Shown here in pieces: positions 8,513-16,757 of a stretch of DNA of 64,000 nucleotides. Positions within the stretch are counted from its first letter, which is position 1. Each line of letters opens with the position of its first letter. Source of the DNA: Bradyrhizobium japonicum USDA 6 (GTDB taxonomy: Bacteria; Pseudomonadota; Alphaproteobacteria; Rhizobiales; Xanthobacteraceae); assembly GCF_000284375.1 (NCBI RefSeq), contig NC_017249.1:7805001-7869000 (forward strand). Direction: 5' to 3'. The position numbers and the translations under genes are program-made. The notes under the pieces are model-generated. The model saw only the letters and a program-made list of their open reading frames with translations. It was not told the origin of the DNA and made no database searches.

Positions 8513-9263
8513 GCTGGTGCATGCCGTGATCCCTGAAGCTGATCGTCGATTGTGCCTTCAGCAAATCCTTGACCGCGCTCGAGACCAAGACTTCGCCGGC
8601 CCGCGCTTTCGCGGCGACGCGGGTGCCGATGTGGAAGGCGAGACCGACCATTTCGCCACCGCTGATCGTGTACTCGCCCGCATGCAGGCCGACCCTGATC
8701 TCTAACCCCAGCGTGCGCACCGCCTTCTGGATCGCGGTCGCGCAATTGATGCCGGCCGCCGGCGCCTTGAACGTCGCCAGCACGCCGTCGCCCGTCGTCA
8801 CGACTTCCTTTCCGCGCGAGCTCTTCAGCTCCTTGCGGACGGCTGCGTAATAATGACCCATCACCTTGGTCCAGCGCGCATCGCCGAGCTTCGCGGCCTT
8901 GGCGGTCGAGCCGACGATATCGACGATCAGGATGGTGGCGAGCGCCCGCTTGAGATCGGTGCCGCGCTCGGCGGGGCGGCGCCGGAGCGCGATAGCTCCG
9001 GCCAGCGGCTCATAGCGATGGCTGCGGCGCCGCGCGATCGCGGCCTTTGCGTAATCCTGCGCACGCTGCGCCGTGCCGCACCGAACTGTCTTCTCCTGCG
9101 GCGAGCGCGTCCAGTAGACCTTGCGCCCGGCACCGGTGCCTTGAACCTCCACGCCGCCCCACTTCAGGAAAACCGCCGAGCCGACGCGCCTGACACACCA
9201 CGCCTTCGACGTGTATCCCGATACGTTCGACTGATGGACTCCGATGCGAAGGAATTTTGGCAT
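8466..9263 (-). CDS. Class III adenylate/guanylate cyclase with a WGR-like N-terminal segment
   Basis: From ATG 9263 the product is 265 residues. Residues about 15-85 (KAWCVRRVG, FLKWGGVEVQGTG, a later AQDYAKAAI helix) look like a WGR-type small domain; this is a weak pattern match. Residues about 100-265 form a cyclase domain: metal-binding Asp in LIVDIVGST, second Asp in TTGDGVLATF, and the HIGTRVAAKA segment. In canonical enzymes that last segment reads V-N-x-A-x-R; here the Asn position is His while Arg is kept, as in a divergent bacterial subgroup. Activity is uncertain. The 3' end overlaps the TPR gene by 47 bp. Confidence 0.78.
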   Translation of the reverse strand: MPKFLRIGVHQSNVSGYTSKAWCVRRVGSAVFLKWGGVEVQGTGAGRKVYWTRSPQEKTVRCGTAQRAQDYAKAAIARRRSHRYEPLAGAIALRRRPAERGTDLKRALATILIVDIVGSTAKAAKLGDARWTKVMGHYYAAVRKELKSSRGKEVVTTGDGVLATFKAPAAGINCATAIQKAVRTLGLEIRVGLHAGEYTISGGEMVGLAFHIGTRVAAKARAGEVLVSSAVKDLLKAQSTISFRDHGMHQLKGVPERWRLYRVEA

Positions 9264-9352
9264 GAACGCGCGGCCAGTCGACGGAACGTTTGGGCAGACC
9301 TGCGACCAACGTATTCGCACATTCCTGCATTGGCAACAGGGCTCCTCGCACC

Positions 9353-9565
9353 CTACGCTCCCCTGCGAGCCTCCTGCTTGCCGATCGAGCAGCGCCACGC
9401 CGCGAGACGTTCGGCTGGATGCTGCGCCATCCATTCGGCAAGCTGCGGCGCCCCCATCAGACAGGACTGCATCGTCACGTCAGCGAAATCCGAGGTCGTG
9501 ACGATCTGCTCGTGGCAATCCGTCGGCGACGAGAGGCTGCAGAGCACGGCAATGATCTTGATCAT
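9353..9565 (-). CDS. Conserved small protein of unknown function (70 aa)
   Basis: The product is 70 residues starting MIKIIAVLCSLSSPTDCHEQ. The hydrophobic N-terminus could be a short signal or anchor. Cysteines occur at about residues 9, 17, 34 and 58, and a central MGAPQLAEWMAQHP helix is visible. ATG 9565 has AAGGAG about 10 bases upstream. The start lies one base beyond the stop of the preceding gene, so the two are translationally coupled. I believe related small proteins are widespread in Bradyrhizobium, but assign no function; four cysteines might form disulfides in the periplasm. Confidence 0.7.
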   Translation of the reverse strand: MIKIIAVLCSLSSPTDCHEQIVTTSDFADVTMQSCLMGAPQLAEWMAQHPAERLAAWRCSIGKQEARRGA

Positions 9566-9566
9566 G

Positions 9567-9752
9567 TCACGAGAGCTCCTTCGACGTGCTCGGGCTCTGC
9601 GTCGCCGCCCGAGTGGTCGAACGCGGCTCGACGGGCCGCTCGCCGTCGGGATCGGCCGGCGGAAACACGGCGTCATAGATGGCGCGTGCTTCCCGGATCA
9701 GCCGCTCGCGCTCGCGATCGGCCCTTGTGACCAGTCGAACAACTTCGCCCAT
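9567..9752 (-). CDS. Conserved small charged protein (61 aa)
   Basis: The product starts MGEVVRLVTRADRERERLIR and is rich in Arg and Glu over its first 35 residues, predicting one long helix. The C-terminal tail is Pro/Ser/Thr-rich and looks disordered. ATG 9752 has GGAG five bases upstream; a longer reading back to 9836 lacks that support. It is the third gene of a minus-strand operon of tiny genes. Function is unknown. Confidence 0.65.
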   Translation of the reverse strand: MGEVVRLVTRADRERERLIREARAIYDAVFPPADPDGERPVEPRSTTRAATQSPSTSKELS

Positions 9753-9832
9753 ATCGGCTCCACGGAGTGGCAAGAGAGGGAAACTGACCAGACGCCCCTG
9801 GTTGGGCGACCGGCTCGCCGCGCAACCCGCAA

Positions 9833-10045
9833 TCACAGGTACGATTCGTATCGCGTGCCGGCCGAACGCGCCGATGACCTCGCCGCATCGACGCTTGATG
9901 CCTTTTCGGCGCGCCGCTGATAGTCATTGGCCAGCATCTCGAGACGGGCCGCGACCGCGATGTCCGTCATGGTCCGGGCCGCGCGCAGCAGGCTCTGCGC
10001 CGTCTCGAGATATTCCTTTCCTCGTCGTGACATCTGCATGGTCAT
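9833..10045 (-). CDS. Conserved small helical protein (70 aa)
   Basis: The product starts MTMQMSRRGKEYLETAQSLL and is almost all helix, with heptad-like spacing (AARTMTDIAVAARLEMLAND). It has no cysteine, no signal and no membrane segment, so it is probably a cytoplasmic helical hairpin. Its ATG overlaps the TGA of the upstream zinc-ribbon gene (ATGA at 10042-10045), which shows tight translational coupling. Function is unknown. Confidence 0.7.
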   Translation of the reverse strand: MTMQMSRRGKEYLETAQSLLRAARTMTDIAVAARLEMLANDYQRRAEKASSVDAARSSARSAGTRYESYL

Positions 10046-10260
10046 AGGCGCCTCGCGCGGTTTTCTGAAAACATGTCGACAACTGACGGAAATCGACCGA
10101 ACCAGTCGCGCTCACCCTGTCGGCGCGCCGCCAAACGTTCGACGCACTTTTTCGAACAAAGGGGCTTTCGCCAAGAGTAGTAGCGGACCAGGCCAAACTT
10201 GCCGTCGCACGCGGCACAGCGAGCGGTTCGACTTCCAGAAACTTCGGAACAGTTTGGCAT
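10042..10260 (-). CDS. Small zinc-ribbon-like protein (72 aa)
   Basis: The product is 72 residues. CAAC near residue 15 and CSKKC near residue 35 give a four-cysteine pattern, separated by the conserved-looking FGLVRYYSWRKPL. This suggests a single structural zinc site. The C-terminal half is basic. ATG 10260 follows AGAGGAG at ideal spacing. It is first in an operon running 10260, 10045, 9752, 9565. Such proteins may bind nucleic acid or another protein; that is inference only. Confidence 0.72.
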   Translation of the reverse strand: MPNCSEVSGSRTARCAACDGKFGLVRYYSWRKPLCSKKCVERLAARRQGERDWFGRFPSVVDMFSENRARRL

Positions 10261-10749
10261 TGGCGTCTCCTCTTGTGGTCGCGTCCGATGTGTCCATCAC
10301 CTTTTCTGTTGCATCGAGGCAGCCGCATCGACTGTCCTCGACCAAATCTTGCGGCACCAATCACGACGCCGCCAGTAAAGCCAACCTAGGCGTCCTGCGC
10401 GAACATATCTTTCAACAACGCGTCCGATATTGCCCATAAGCACGACTTCCGCCGCGCGCAGGGGACGCGCCCCGACAATTGCGCGTTTGCGCGATCGCCC
10501 GATTCCGGAACTGATCGATGTCACGGCGACGGGACGCATGCACCGTCAGTCACGGCACATCGAGGCCATGACGGGCGGCGATGGCGACCGTCGTTCGGAG
10601 ATGCCGGGGTGTGCGGGACGACGGCAAGCTGGCCGTGGCCGATGAGGATCAGGATTTTTCCGCCATGCCGCGCAATCGGCGGCGCGCGGGTCATCGGCAA
10701 TCTTGCGTCAGCGAGATTTCAACCCGACGGCTGCGGCGAGCATCCCGCC
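10261..10749. other. Gene-poor stretch between the small-gene operon and a cyclase
   Basis: No convincing gene was found in these 489 bases. A minus-strand frame (10297-10539) could encode up to 80 residues, including MGNIGRVVERYVRAGRLG, but it has no clear ribosome site. The promoter of the small-gene operon should lie at its left side. Its right part may hold decayed coding sequence, as short plausible frames end without starts. Confidence 0.5.
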
Positions 10750-11943
10750 TCAGCCGTGAAACGCAAACAGCTCGATCGGATCGCTGAAGCCGCGCACCTC
10801 GTATTTACCGACGTGCTCGAGCTCGAACTCCCGCTCGACCAGCTCGGCGAAGGCGCGCGAGAGCAGCACCGGTCGTCCCAGCTGCTTGGTCAGGGCTTCG
10901 AGACGGGAGGCCATGTTGACGGCGGGACCGATGACGGTGAAGTCGAGCCGGCTGGACGATCCGATATTGCCGTACATGACGTCGCCGACATGGACGCCGA
11001 TGCCGTAATTCAGCGGCGCGCGGCCGGTCCCGTTGTTCCGTTCGTTCAGCGCGGCCATGGCCTGCCGGGCTTCAGTCACGGCGCGAAGCAGATTTGCGCA
11101 GGCGCCGGGCTCGCTGAGCGGGAAAATGGCGAGCAGGCCGTCGCCGATGAATTTCAGGATTTCGCCGCCGTGCCGCGCGATCGGCTCCGACATCGCGTCG
11201 AAATAGTCGTTGAGGAGATCGATGACGTCGTCGCGCGGCCAGTTGTCGGAGATCTTCGTGAAATCGCGGAGGTCGCAGATCATGATCGCAGCACGCACCG
11301 TCGTGCCGGTGCCGCGCCGGGTCGCGCCGGCCAGGATGAGCTCGCCGGCATGGGAGCCGACATAGGTCTCCAGCAGCGTGCGCGCCAGACGGTTCTTGAT
11401 GCGGATCTCGCTGACCAGCGCCAGCACCGGCAGCAGGTTCTTGAGCGCAACGAGATGCGCGTCGTCGAAGCCGCCGGGGCGATCGGTCGCGAAGGTGACG
11501 AGATGGCGCTTGCCGAGTGTGTGATGGAGCGGCCAGGCGACGTAGTCGGTCAGACCTTTCGCGCGCATCTCGTCATAAACCGCGTGCCTGCGGCCGAGCG
11601 ACGGATCGCCTTCGAGGTTCTCGCGGAGTTCGCTCGCACCGTCCAGCATTTCGCTGACGGGGCTGCCGATGAACTCGGATCGCTCGAGCACGTCGAAGTC
11701 GACCCGCGAGATCTTCGCCTCGCGCATGCCATCCAACCACATGAAGGCGGCGCCGAGCCATTGTGGATGCTGGATCCGGACGTGCATCGTCGACCGCTTG
11801 AGCGGAATGCCCGCCTGCTGGAGGCGGATGCACATCTCGGCAAAGATGTTGTCGATGAAGCGCTCGTCGCGCGTGCCGTTGGTCAGCCAGTCGACGACGC
11901 CGTCGGACAGCGTGGTGGGGCGATTTTGGTCTGGCGCGGTCAT
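10750..11943 (-). CDS. Class III adenylate cyclase with N-terminal sensor-like domain
   Basis: The product is 397 residues and soluble. Residues 1-200 form a GAF-like or unassigned regulatory region. The cyclase domain spans about 215-395 with metal Asp in MICDLRDFTK, Lys and second metal Asp in ILKFIGDGLLAIF, and the VIGPAVNMASRLE segment carrying the catalytic Asn and Arg. The position before AVN is Pro where Asp is commoner. It should make cAMP (or cGMP) in the cytoplasm. No partner gene is adjacent; the upstream 370 bases are empty, so it is monocistronic. Confidence 0.86.
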   Translation of the reverse strand: MTAPDQNRPTTLSDGVVDWLTNGTRDERFIDNIFAEMCIRLQQAGIPLKRSTMHVRIQHPQWLGAAFMWLDGMREAKISRVDFDVLERSEFIGSPVSEMLDGASELRENLEGDPSLGRRHAVYDEMRAKGLTDYVAWPLHHTLGKRHLVTFATDRPGGFDDAHLVALKNLLPVLALVSEIRIKNRLARTLLETYVGSHAGELILAGATRRGTGTTVRAAIMICDLRDFTKISDNWPRDDVIDLLNDYFDAMSEPIARHGGEILKFIGDGLLAIFPLSEPGACANLLRAVTEARQAMAALNERNNGTGRAPLNYGIGVHVGDVMYGNIGSSSRLDFTVIGPAVNMASRLEALTKQLGRPVLLSRAFAELVEREFELEHVGKYEVRGFSDPIELFAFHG

Positions 11944-12315
11944 ATCCTGCCCTCGGCGGCGGTCTGCATCTGCGAAGATATAGTGCGCCGGCCGGGCCGC
12001 GCCAACCTAGCCTGTTGCACGGATTGTGCGCATCGCCCGACCGGGGACGTCGCCGCCGGGTGGCATCCCGGCGCAGCCCGCGTCGCGATTGCTGAATGCG
12101 GTTCAGCATCGCATGCGCGGCCGAACGTCTTATCCGATCGCACGATGACGTTCAGATAGATCGCATCCCGCGCTCTGGCGCCCCACCGGAACGCACCAAC
12201 TTGCAGATCGCAGCACCTTCATCTCACGGCTGAAGCCATCTCACTTCACCGGCGCGGGCCAGCCGTGCGTTTGACGAAACCGGGGCGGGGCCATGACGAA
12301 GAAGGACACGAACCA
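11944..12315. other. Non-coding stretch between divergent genes
   Basis: These 372 bases separate the starts of the cyclase (minus) and the AhpD-like gene (plus). I see no conserved reading frame and no strong palindrome. It should hold two promoters, but none could be placed with confidence. Confidence 0.5.
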
Positions 12316-12879
12316 ATGCGCCTGCCAATCATTTCGCCCAAAGAGCTGACCCCGGAGCAGAAGGCTCTGGCGGCCGACATGAAAGAAGAGATCGCCCAGA
12401 AGTACCAGGGCTTCGTCAACATCCGTGAGGACGGCGCCCTGATGGGCCCCTGGAATCCGTGGCTGCACGAGCCGAAATTCGGCAAGCCGATCTGGGATCT
12501 TGCCAAGGCGATGGCCGTCAATCCGTCCGTGCCGGCCGCGATCCGCGAGATCGCGATCCTGGTGACCGGCACGCATTTCAAGGCGCCCTACGAACTCTAT
12601 GCGCACGTGCGCATGGCGGAGCGGCGGGGGTTGTCCGACGAGAAGCTCGCGACCATCGTGTCGGGCCAGCGTCCCGTCGACCTGACGCGGCAGGAGGCGG
12701 TCGCCTACGACTTCGCATCCGCGCTGATCTCCGGCGGCATCCTGCCGGAGCTGACCTACAAGGCGGCCGTCGAGCAGTTCGGTAAGCAAGGCGCCGCCGA
12801 GCTGTCCTACTTCATCGGCTTCTACTGCATGGTGTCGGTAACGCTGAATACGTTCGACGTGCCGGTTCCGGAGCGTTGA
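12316..12879 (+). CDS. Carboxymuconolactone-decarboxylase/AhpD-like protein
   Basis: The product is 187 residues with an all-helical AhpD-like pattern: LAKAMAVNPSVPAAIREIAI, then THFKAPYELYAHVRMA and a C-terminal TYKAAVEQFGKQGAAELSYF. The CxxC thiol pair of true AhpD is absent (His-containing HFKAPYELYAH sits at that place), so peroxidase activity is unlikely; a decarboxylase or binding role is possible. ATG 12316 is chosen for the AAGGA about 9 bases upstream; a start at 12265 adds 17 unlikely residues. A strong hairpin follows. Confidence 0.82.
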   Translation: MRLPIISPKELTPEQKALAADMKEEIAQKYQGFVNIREDGALMGPWNPWLHEPKFGKPIWDLAKAMAVNPSVPAAIREIAILVTGTHFKAPYELYAHVRMAERRGLSDEKLATIVSGQRPVDLTRQEAVAYDFASALISGGILPELTYKAAVEQFGKQGAAELSYFIGFYCMVSVTLNTFDVPVPER

Positions 12880-12910
12880 GCACGCGCACGCGTTCTATTA
12901 GAGAGACAAA

Positions 12911-12938
12911 GATCCGGTCGGCATTCGCCGGCCGGATC
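12911..12938. terminator. Bidirectional hairpin terminator
   Basis: GATCCGGTCGGC (12911-12922) pairs with GCCGGCCGGATC (12927-12938) at 11 of 12 positions plus one G-T pair, with a 4-base loop. It lies between the ends of two convergent genes. There is no clear T tract on either side, so efficiency is uncertain. Confidence 0.6.
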
Positions 12939-12947
12939 GTCGCCAGT

Positions 12948-13355
12948 TCAATCGGCAATCACGGCCGCGATCTCGAGCTCGACTAGGAAGGCCGGATTCG
13001 CAAGTGCGGTGACGCCGATCAGCGTGCTCGGCGAAGGCCGCTCGCGGCTCCAGGGAAACGGAAACAGCTCGTCCCGGATGCAGCGCTGCACGAACGCCGG
13101 CACGTCCACTGTATAGGTACGCCGGAACACGACGTCATCCCATGTCGCACCGGCGGCGCTCAACTGGACGGTCAGCGCATCGAGGATCGCAATGAACTGG
13201 GACCTGATGTCTCCGACATGGAGCGGCCTCGCTTCCTTGTCGGTCGGCACCTGGCCCGCGATGTAGATCAGCTTTGATGGCGCGGTGACGGTGAGGACAC
13301 GGGTGAAGGCCGGGCTTATGGAAAGACCCGGAGGGTTGATGTATTGCTTCGGCAT
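12948..13355 (-). CDS. RidA/YjgF/UK114-family protein
   Basis: The product is 135 residues, the usual RidA length. The IYIAGQVPTD strand, the central helix and the C-terminal FLVELEIAAV strand match the family fold, a trimer with active sites at subunit interfaces. In enamine deaminases an Arg lies in the segment corresponding to PSPSTLIGV here; I cannot find it, so this is probably not a classical RidA deaminase but one of the related subfamilies. It is convergent with the AhpD-like gene and 19 bp downstream of the oxidoreductase gene on the same strand, so probably co-transcribed with it. Confidence 0.85.
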   Translation of the reverse strand: MPKQYINPPGLSISPAFTRVLTVTAPSKLIYIAGQVPTDKEARPLHVGDIRSQFIAILDALTVQLSAAGATWDDVVFRRTYTVDVPAFVQRCIRDELFPFPWSRERPSPSTLIGVTALANPAFLVELEIAAVIAD

Positions 13356-13374
13356 TTCGAATCTCGCTCCGCGC

Positions 13375-14364
13375 CTACAGCTCGGCCGCGACGTCGATGA
13401 CGATCTTGACGTTGGCGCCGCCCCTAACGGCGTCGTGCGCGGCTATCGCCGTGTCGAGCGTGAACCGGCGGGGATCGACGATCGGGCGTATCTTGCCGGC
13501 ATCGGCGAGCTTGGCGATCTCGCGCAGGATCGCGCCGTGATGGGCACGGCGTTCGCCGCTGAGCATCGGATAGAGCACGTAGACCGCGCTGATGACCGCG
13601 CAACGCAACGACGAGTTCAGGAGATTATGCGATTCAAATGCCGCACAACTCGTGATGTGACCGTAGTGGCGTACGGCGCCGAGCGAGGCTTCGAGCGTGC
13701 TGCCGCCGACGGTGTCGTAGATGACATCAAAGCCCTTCCCGCCGGTGTATTTCTCAACATATTGCACGGCGCTCATGCGCGTGTAGTCGATCGGCGTTGC
13801 GCCGAGCCCGCGGACGAGATCCTGCTTATGGGCCTGGGTCGTTGCGTAGACGTCGGCGCCGAACGCCTTGGCCAGCTGGACGACGACATGACCCACACCT
13901 CCGGAACCGCCCTGAACCAGCACCTTGTGCCCCGGCTGCACGTGGGCCCGGTCGACCAGCCCTTCCCATGCGGTGAGCGCGACCAGCGGCAGCGCCGCGG
14001 CCTCGCGCATGGTGAGATTGACGGGCTTCTTCGCCATCAGCGCGGCATCGACCGTCATGAATTCCGCGAGCGAGCCCGGCAATCCGCGCACGCCGCCGGC
14101 AAGACCATAGACCTCGTCGCCGACCGCAAATCCCTCTACCCCGGGCCCCACGTCGGTGACGATTCCGGCAGCATCGGTGCCGAGTACGGCCGGCAACTTC
14201 GGCATCGCGTACGGCGCCTGGCCTGTACGGATCAGGCCATCGACCGGATTGACCCCGCTGGCGTGGACGCGGATCCGCAGTTCGCCTCTTCCAGGAGATC
14301 GCGATTCGATATCGGCCTCGCGAAAGCGGCCGTTCTGATAGGTGTCGAGAATGAGTGCACGCAT
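13375..14364 (-). CDS. Zinc-independent NADPH:quinone-oxidoreductase-like MDR protein
   Basis: The product is 329 residues. The GroES-like N-terminal domain has VHASGVNPVDGLIRTG and LGTDAAGIV. The Rossmann domain has VLVQGGSGGVGHVVVQLAKA, typical of QOR enzymes. The structural-zinc cysteine lobe is absent. It should be a soluble NADPH-dependent reductase of quinones or enones. A LysR gene is divergent 109 bp away and is the likely regulator; the RidA-like gene follows and may detoxify a reactive product. Confidence 0.88.
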   Translation of the reverse strand: MRALILDTYQNGRFREADIESRSPGRGELRIRVHASGVNPVDGLIRTGQAPYAMPKLPAVLGTDAAGIVTDVGPGVEGFAVGDEVYGLAGGVRGLPGSLAEFMTVDAALMAKKPVNLTMREAAALPLVALTAWEGLVDRAHVQPGHKVLVQGGSGGVGHVVVQLAKAFGADVYATTQAHKQDLVRGLGATPIDYTRMSAVQYVEKYTGGKGFDVIYDTVGGSTLEASLGAVRHYGHITSCAAFESHNLLNSSLRCAVISAVYVLYPMLSGERRAHHGAILREIAKLADAGKIRPIVDPRRFTLDTAIAAHDAVRGGANVKIVIDVAAEL

Positions 14365-14473
14365 GTTGGCGTCTCCCGCATGAGATCGTCGGCAAGTGAC
14401 CGCCTATCTGGACGCAGTCGCTCCGTCCGATAAGATCATCCAACCCGCACTCGATGCTGAAGAAGATTCACCA

Positions 14474-15361
14474 ATGATCGAGAACAGCGAGCTATCGGAA
14501 CTGGCCGCCTTCGCCGCGGTCGCCACCCATCGCAGCTTCCGCAAGGCCGCGGTCGAGCGGGGCACGTCTGCCTCCGCGATGAGCCATGCCGTGCGCAGCC
14601 TGGAGGATCGCGTCGGCGTACGCTTGATTCATCGCACCACGCGCAACGTCTCCCTGACCGATGCGGGCCAGACGCTGTTCGCGCGCCTCGGCCCGGCGCT
14701 GACGGACATCGGCGTCGCCGTCGACGAATTGAATTCGTGGCGCAATACGCCGTTCGGCACGGTCCGCCTCAACGTGCCCAATACAATTGCGCCGTTCGTG
14801 CTCGGGGATGCGATCGAGACGCTGCTGAAGGCCAATCCTGGCCTCCGGCTGGAGATCGCAGCAACCGATCGGCGCGTCGACATCGTCGAAGAGGGCTTTG
14901 ACGCCGGCATCCGCCTCGGAGAGCGGCTCGCGCAGGACATGATCGCGGTGCGCATCCGCTCCAACTTGCGTTTCACCGTGGTCGGCGCGCCCGCCTATTT
15001 CGAAGAGCGGGCGGCGCCGACGACGCCTCAGGAACTGCAGGATCACGTCTGCATCCGCTACGCATTTCCGAGCGGAACGGTGCTGCACTGGGTGTTCGAG
15101 CAGAACGGCGAGACGATCGAGATGTCGGTGGACGGCCCGCTCACGGTCGATAGCCAGGAGCTGATGGTCGATGCCGCAGCACGCGGCCTCGGCCTTGCCT
15201 ATGTCTGGGAGCACCGCGCCGCACCCGCTCTTCGCGAGGGAAAGCTGGTGAAGTGCCTGCAGGACTGGTGCCCGGTCGACGAGGATCTGTTCCTGTACTT
15301 CCCTAGCCGGGCGCATCAGACCGCGGGCCTGCGCGCCGTGATCGACGCGCTGAAGGCATGA
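14474..15361 (+). CDS. LysR-family transcriptional regulator
   Basis: The product is 295 residues. The winged helix-turn-helix occupies residues 1-60 (SFRKAAVERGTSASAMSHAV, then LIHRTTRNVSLTDAG), followed by a periplasmic-binding-like effector domain. ATG 14474 begins MIENSELSEL, the standard LysR start; an in-frame start at 14396 would add 26 residues over the promoter. It is divergent from the quinone-oxidoreductase-like gene, the classic LysR layout, and GGACG/CGTCC arms in the intergenic region (about 14410-14428) could be part of its site. The effector is unknown. Confidence 0.88.
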   Translation: MIENSELSELAAFAAVATHRSFRKAAVERGTSASAMSHAVRSLEDRVGVRLIHRTTRNVSLTDAGQTLFARLGPALTDIGVAVDELNSWRNTPFGTVRLNVPNTIAPFVLGDAIETLLKANPGLRLEIAATDRRVDIVEEGFDAGIRLGERLAQDMIAVRIRSNLRFTVVGAPAYFEERAAPTTPQELQDHVCIRYAFPSGTVLHWVFEQNGETIEMSVDGPLTVDSQELMVDAAARGLGLAYVWEHRAAPALREGKLVKCLQDWCPVDEDLFLYFPSRAHQTAGLRAVIDALKA

Positions 15362-15401
15362 GGCTGACAGGCAGGATGCTCGCCGAACGCGGGAGATGCG
15401 C

Positions 15402-15986
15402 CTAGCCGACGAGCTGAATCGAAGCCAGCACAGCCAGCCCCGAGACAAGCGCCAGCGTGGACGCCACGGACAGCTCGACCTTCAGCGTGCTGCCGGCGGG
15501 GATGACAATATCCTCGCTATTGAGACGAATGCTGCAATCGCCGGAAACCGCGTAAACGAGGTGGGTGCCGGCGGACAAAGGCCGCTCGCCGGGTTCCCTG
15601 AGTGCCAGCAGCTCGATCTCCGCCGCGCCGCGGCGGGCCATCAGGTTGACGACCTCGACGGGACCCGCCTCGAGCTCGGTCACGATCTCCATCTCGCCAG
15701 TGAAGCGCACCGTCGTAAAAGGTTCACGCTCGTCGAAGTCCTGGCTGGGCGACTTCAGCACCAGCCCGCGCCCACCGACGACCATTTGCAGGCGGTCGAT
15801 GCCGGGCATGTAGGAGAAGGGACCGGGCGCCACGATCGGTGTGGAAGCAAAGCGCCAGAGCAGGCTGTCCCAATCCTTCGCCTGCGCGTCGGCGCGATGG
15901 GCATCCGCGATGTCGGTGAAGATGCCGCCGCCGTTCTTCCAGGGCGAGCGGGTGTAGTCTTCGGACTTCAGCAGCGTGGTTTTCAT
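15402..15986 (-). CDS. HutD/Ves-family cupin protein
   Basis: The product is 194 residues. The N-terminal SPWKNGGGIFTDIA is the family hallmark, followed by a beta-rich bicupin with PGIDRLQMVVGGRGL. HutD is linked to histidine use in some bacteria and its biochemical role is unclear; no other hut gene is nearby, so the name should not be taken as proof of that role. It is convergent with the LysR gene. Confidence 0.85.
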   Translation of the reverse strand: MKTTLLKSEDYTRSPWKNGGGIFTDIADAHRADAQAKDWDSLLWRFASTPIVAPGPFSYMPGIDRLQMVVGGRGLVLKSPSQDFDEREPFTTVRFTGEMEIVTELEAGPVEVVNLMARRGAAEIELLALREPGERPLSAGTHLVYAVSGDCSIRLNSEDIVIPAGSTLKVELSVASTLALVSGLAVLASIQLVG

Positions 15987-16087
15987 GTCTTGAATTTATC
16001 CGGGAAAGCATGTGGCCGAGATCGCCCACGCATCATGCGCGGGTTGGGCCGGCTTTGCCAACCGGTTTCACCAGCGATGAATTGCCG

Positions 16088-16609
16088 TCACGCCTTGGCG
16101 TCGAGGTTCAGCCTCGTGCTCAGCTCGTTGACGAGCGAATCCACGAACTGGTTCTGATAGGCCGAGATGCCGCTGAAATAGACCGGGCCACCCGCCTGCA
16201 CCAGCAGGCCGCCGCCGGACACTTCGGCATCCTTGGCGCCGCTCTCGGATTGGGTGTCGAGCTTGCCCATGGCGCCGTCGAGCTGCGCGGCGGTCTTGTC
16301 GTCCATCTCGCCATTGGCCTGAAGCGTGGCGAGCAGCGCCTGGTAGGCACTGCCGAGATCGGCTCCCGTCCCCGTCTCGGCCGTCGCCGAGAACGTGCCG
16401 TTGGTCTTGCCGCTGTAGCTCTTGTAGGTCAGCGTCTCCGTGGTGGTGCCGTCGCGGTTGGTTCGATTGTCGAGCAACAGCTCGAACGCGCTGCCATAGG
16501 CGCCCGTCGTCAGCATGTTCGGATCGTTCGGATTCTTGTTTTTGCTCGCGCCCGTCTTGTCGGAGCCTGCGGTCCAGTTCGGCGGGACGGTATAGCTGAC
16601 GTTGGTCAC
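16088..16609 (-). CDS. Hypothetical protein, Thr/Gly/Asn-rich (173 aa)
   Basis: I do not recognise this protein. It starts at GTG 16609 with AGGAA about 9 bases upstream. The first half is polar and low in complexity (SDKTGASKNKNPNDPN, TNRDGTTTETLTYKSYSG). The second half has a likely helix (LGSAYQALLATLQANGEMDD) and a C-terminal amphipathic segment (YQNQFVDSLVNELSTRLN). There is no signal peptide, membrane segment or cysteine. It is flanked by HutD and a cyclase without operon ties. It could be a secreted type I substrate or filament-associated protein, but nothing proves this. Confidence 0.6.
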   Translation of the reverse strand: MTNVSYTVPPNWTAGSDKTGASKNKNPNDPNMLTTGAYGSAFELLLDNRTNRDGTTTETLTYKSYSGKTNGTFSATAETGTGADLGSAYQALLATLQANGEMDDKTAAQLDGAMGKLDTQSESGAKDAEVSGGGLLVQAGGPVYFSGISAYQNQFVDSLVNELSTRLNLDAKA

Positions 16610-16757
16610 GGCTCGAATTCCTGTGTGCGGTCGAGATTGCGTGGAACGATGAGCAATTTATGTGCCATCGATTCTGGATTGATTTGCATCGGCTTTCTCT
16701 CCCGGACCCTCTCGCGGCTGGTACCCCCTGGCAAAATTTGCCCGGCAGATTGATCCG

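Noticed and set aside
10609..12159. 516-codon plus-strand open frame
   Set aside because: It is antisense to the class III cyclase at 10750-11943, which has all catalytic motifs; long antisense frames are expected in GC-rich DNA.
15402..15986. Histidine-utilisation operon
   Set aside because: Only a HutD-family gene is present; no hutU, hutH, hutI or hutG lies near it.
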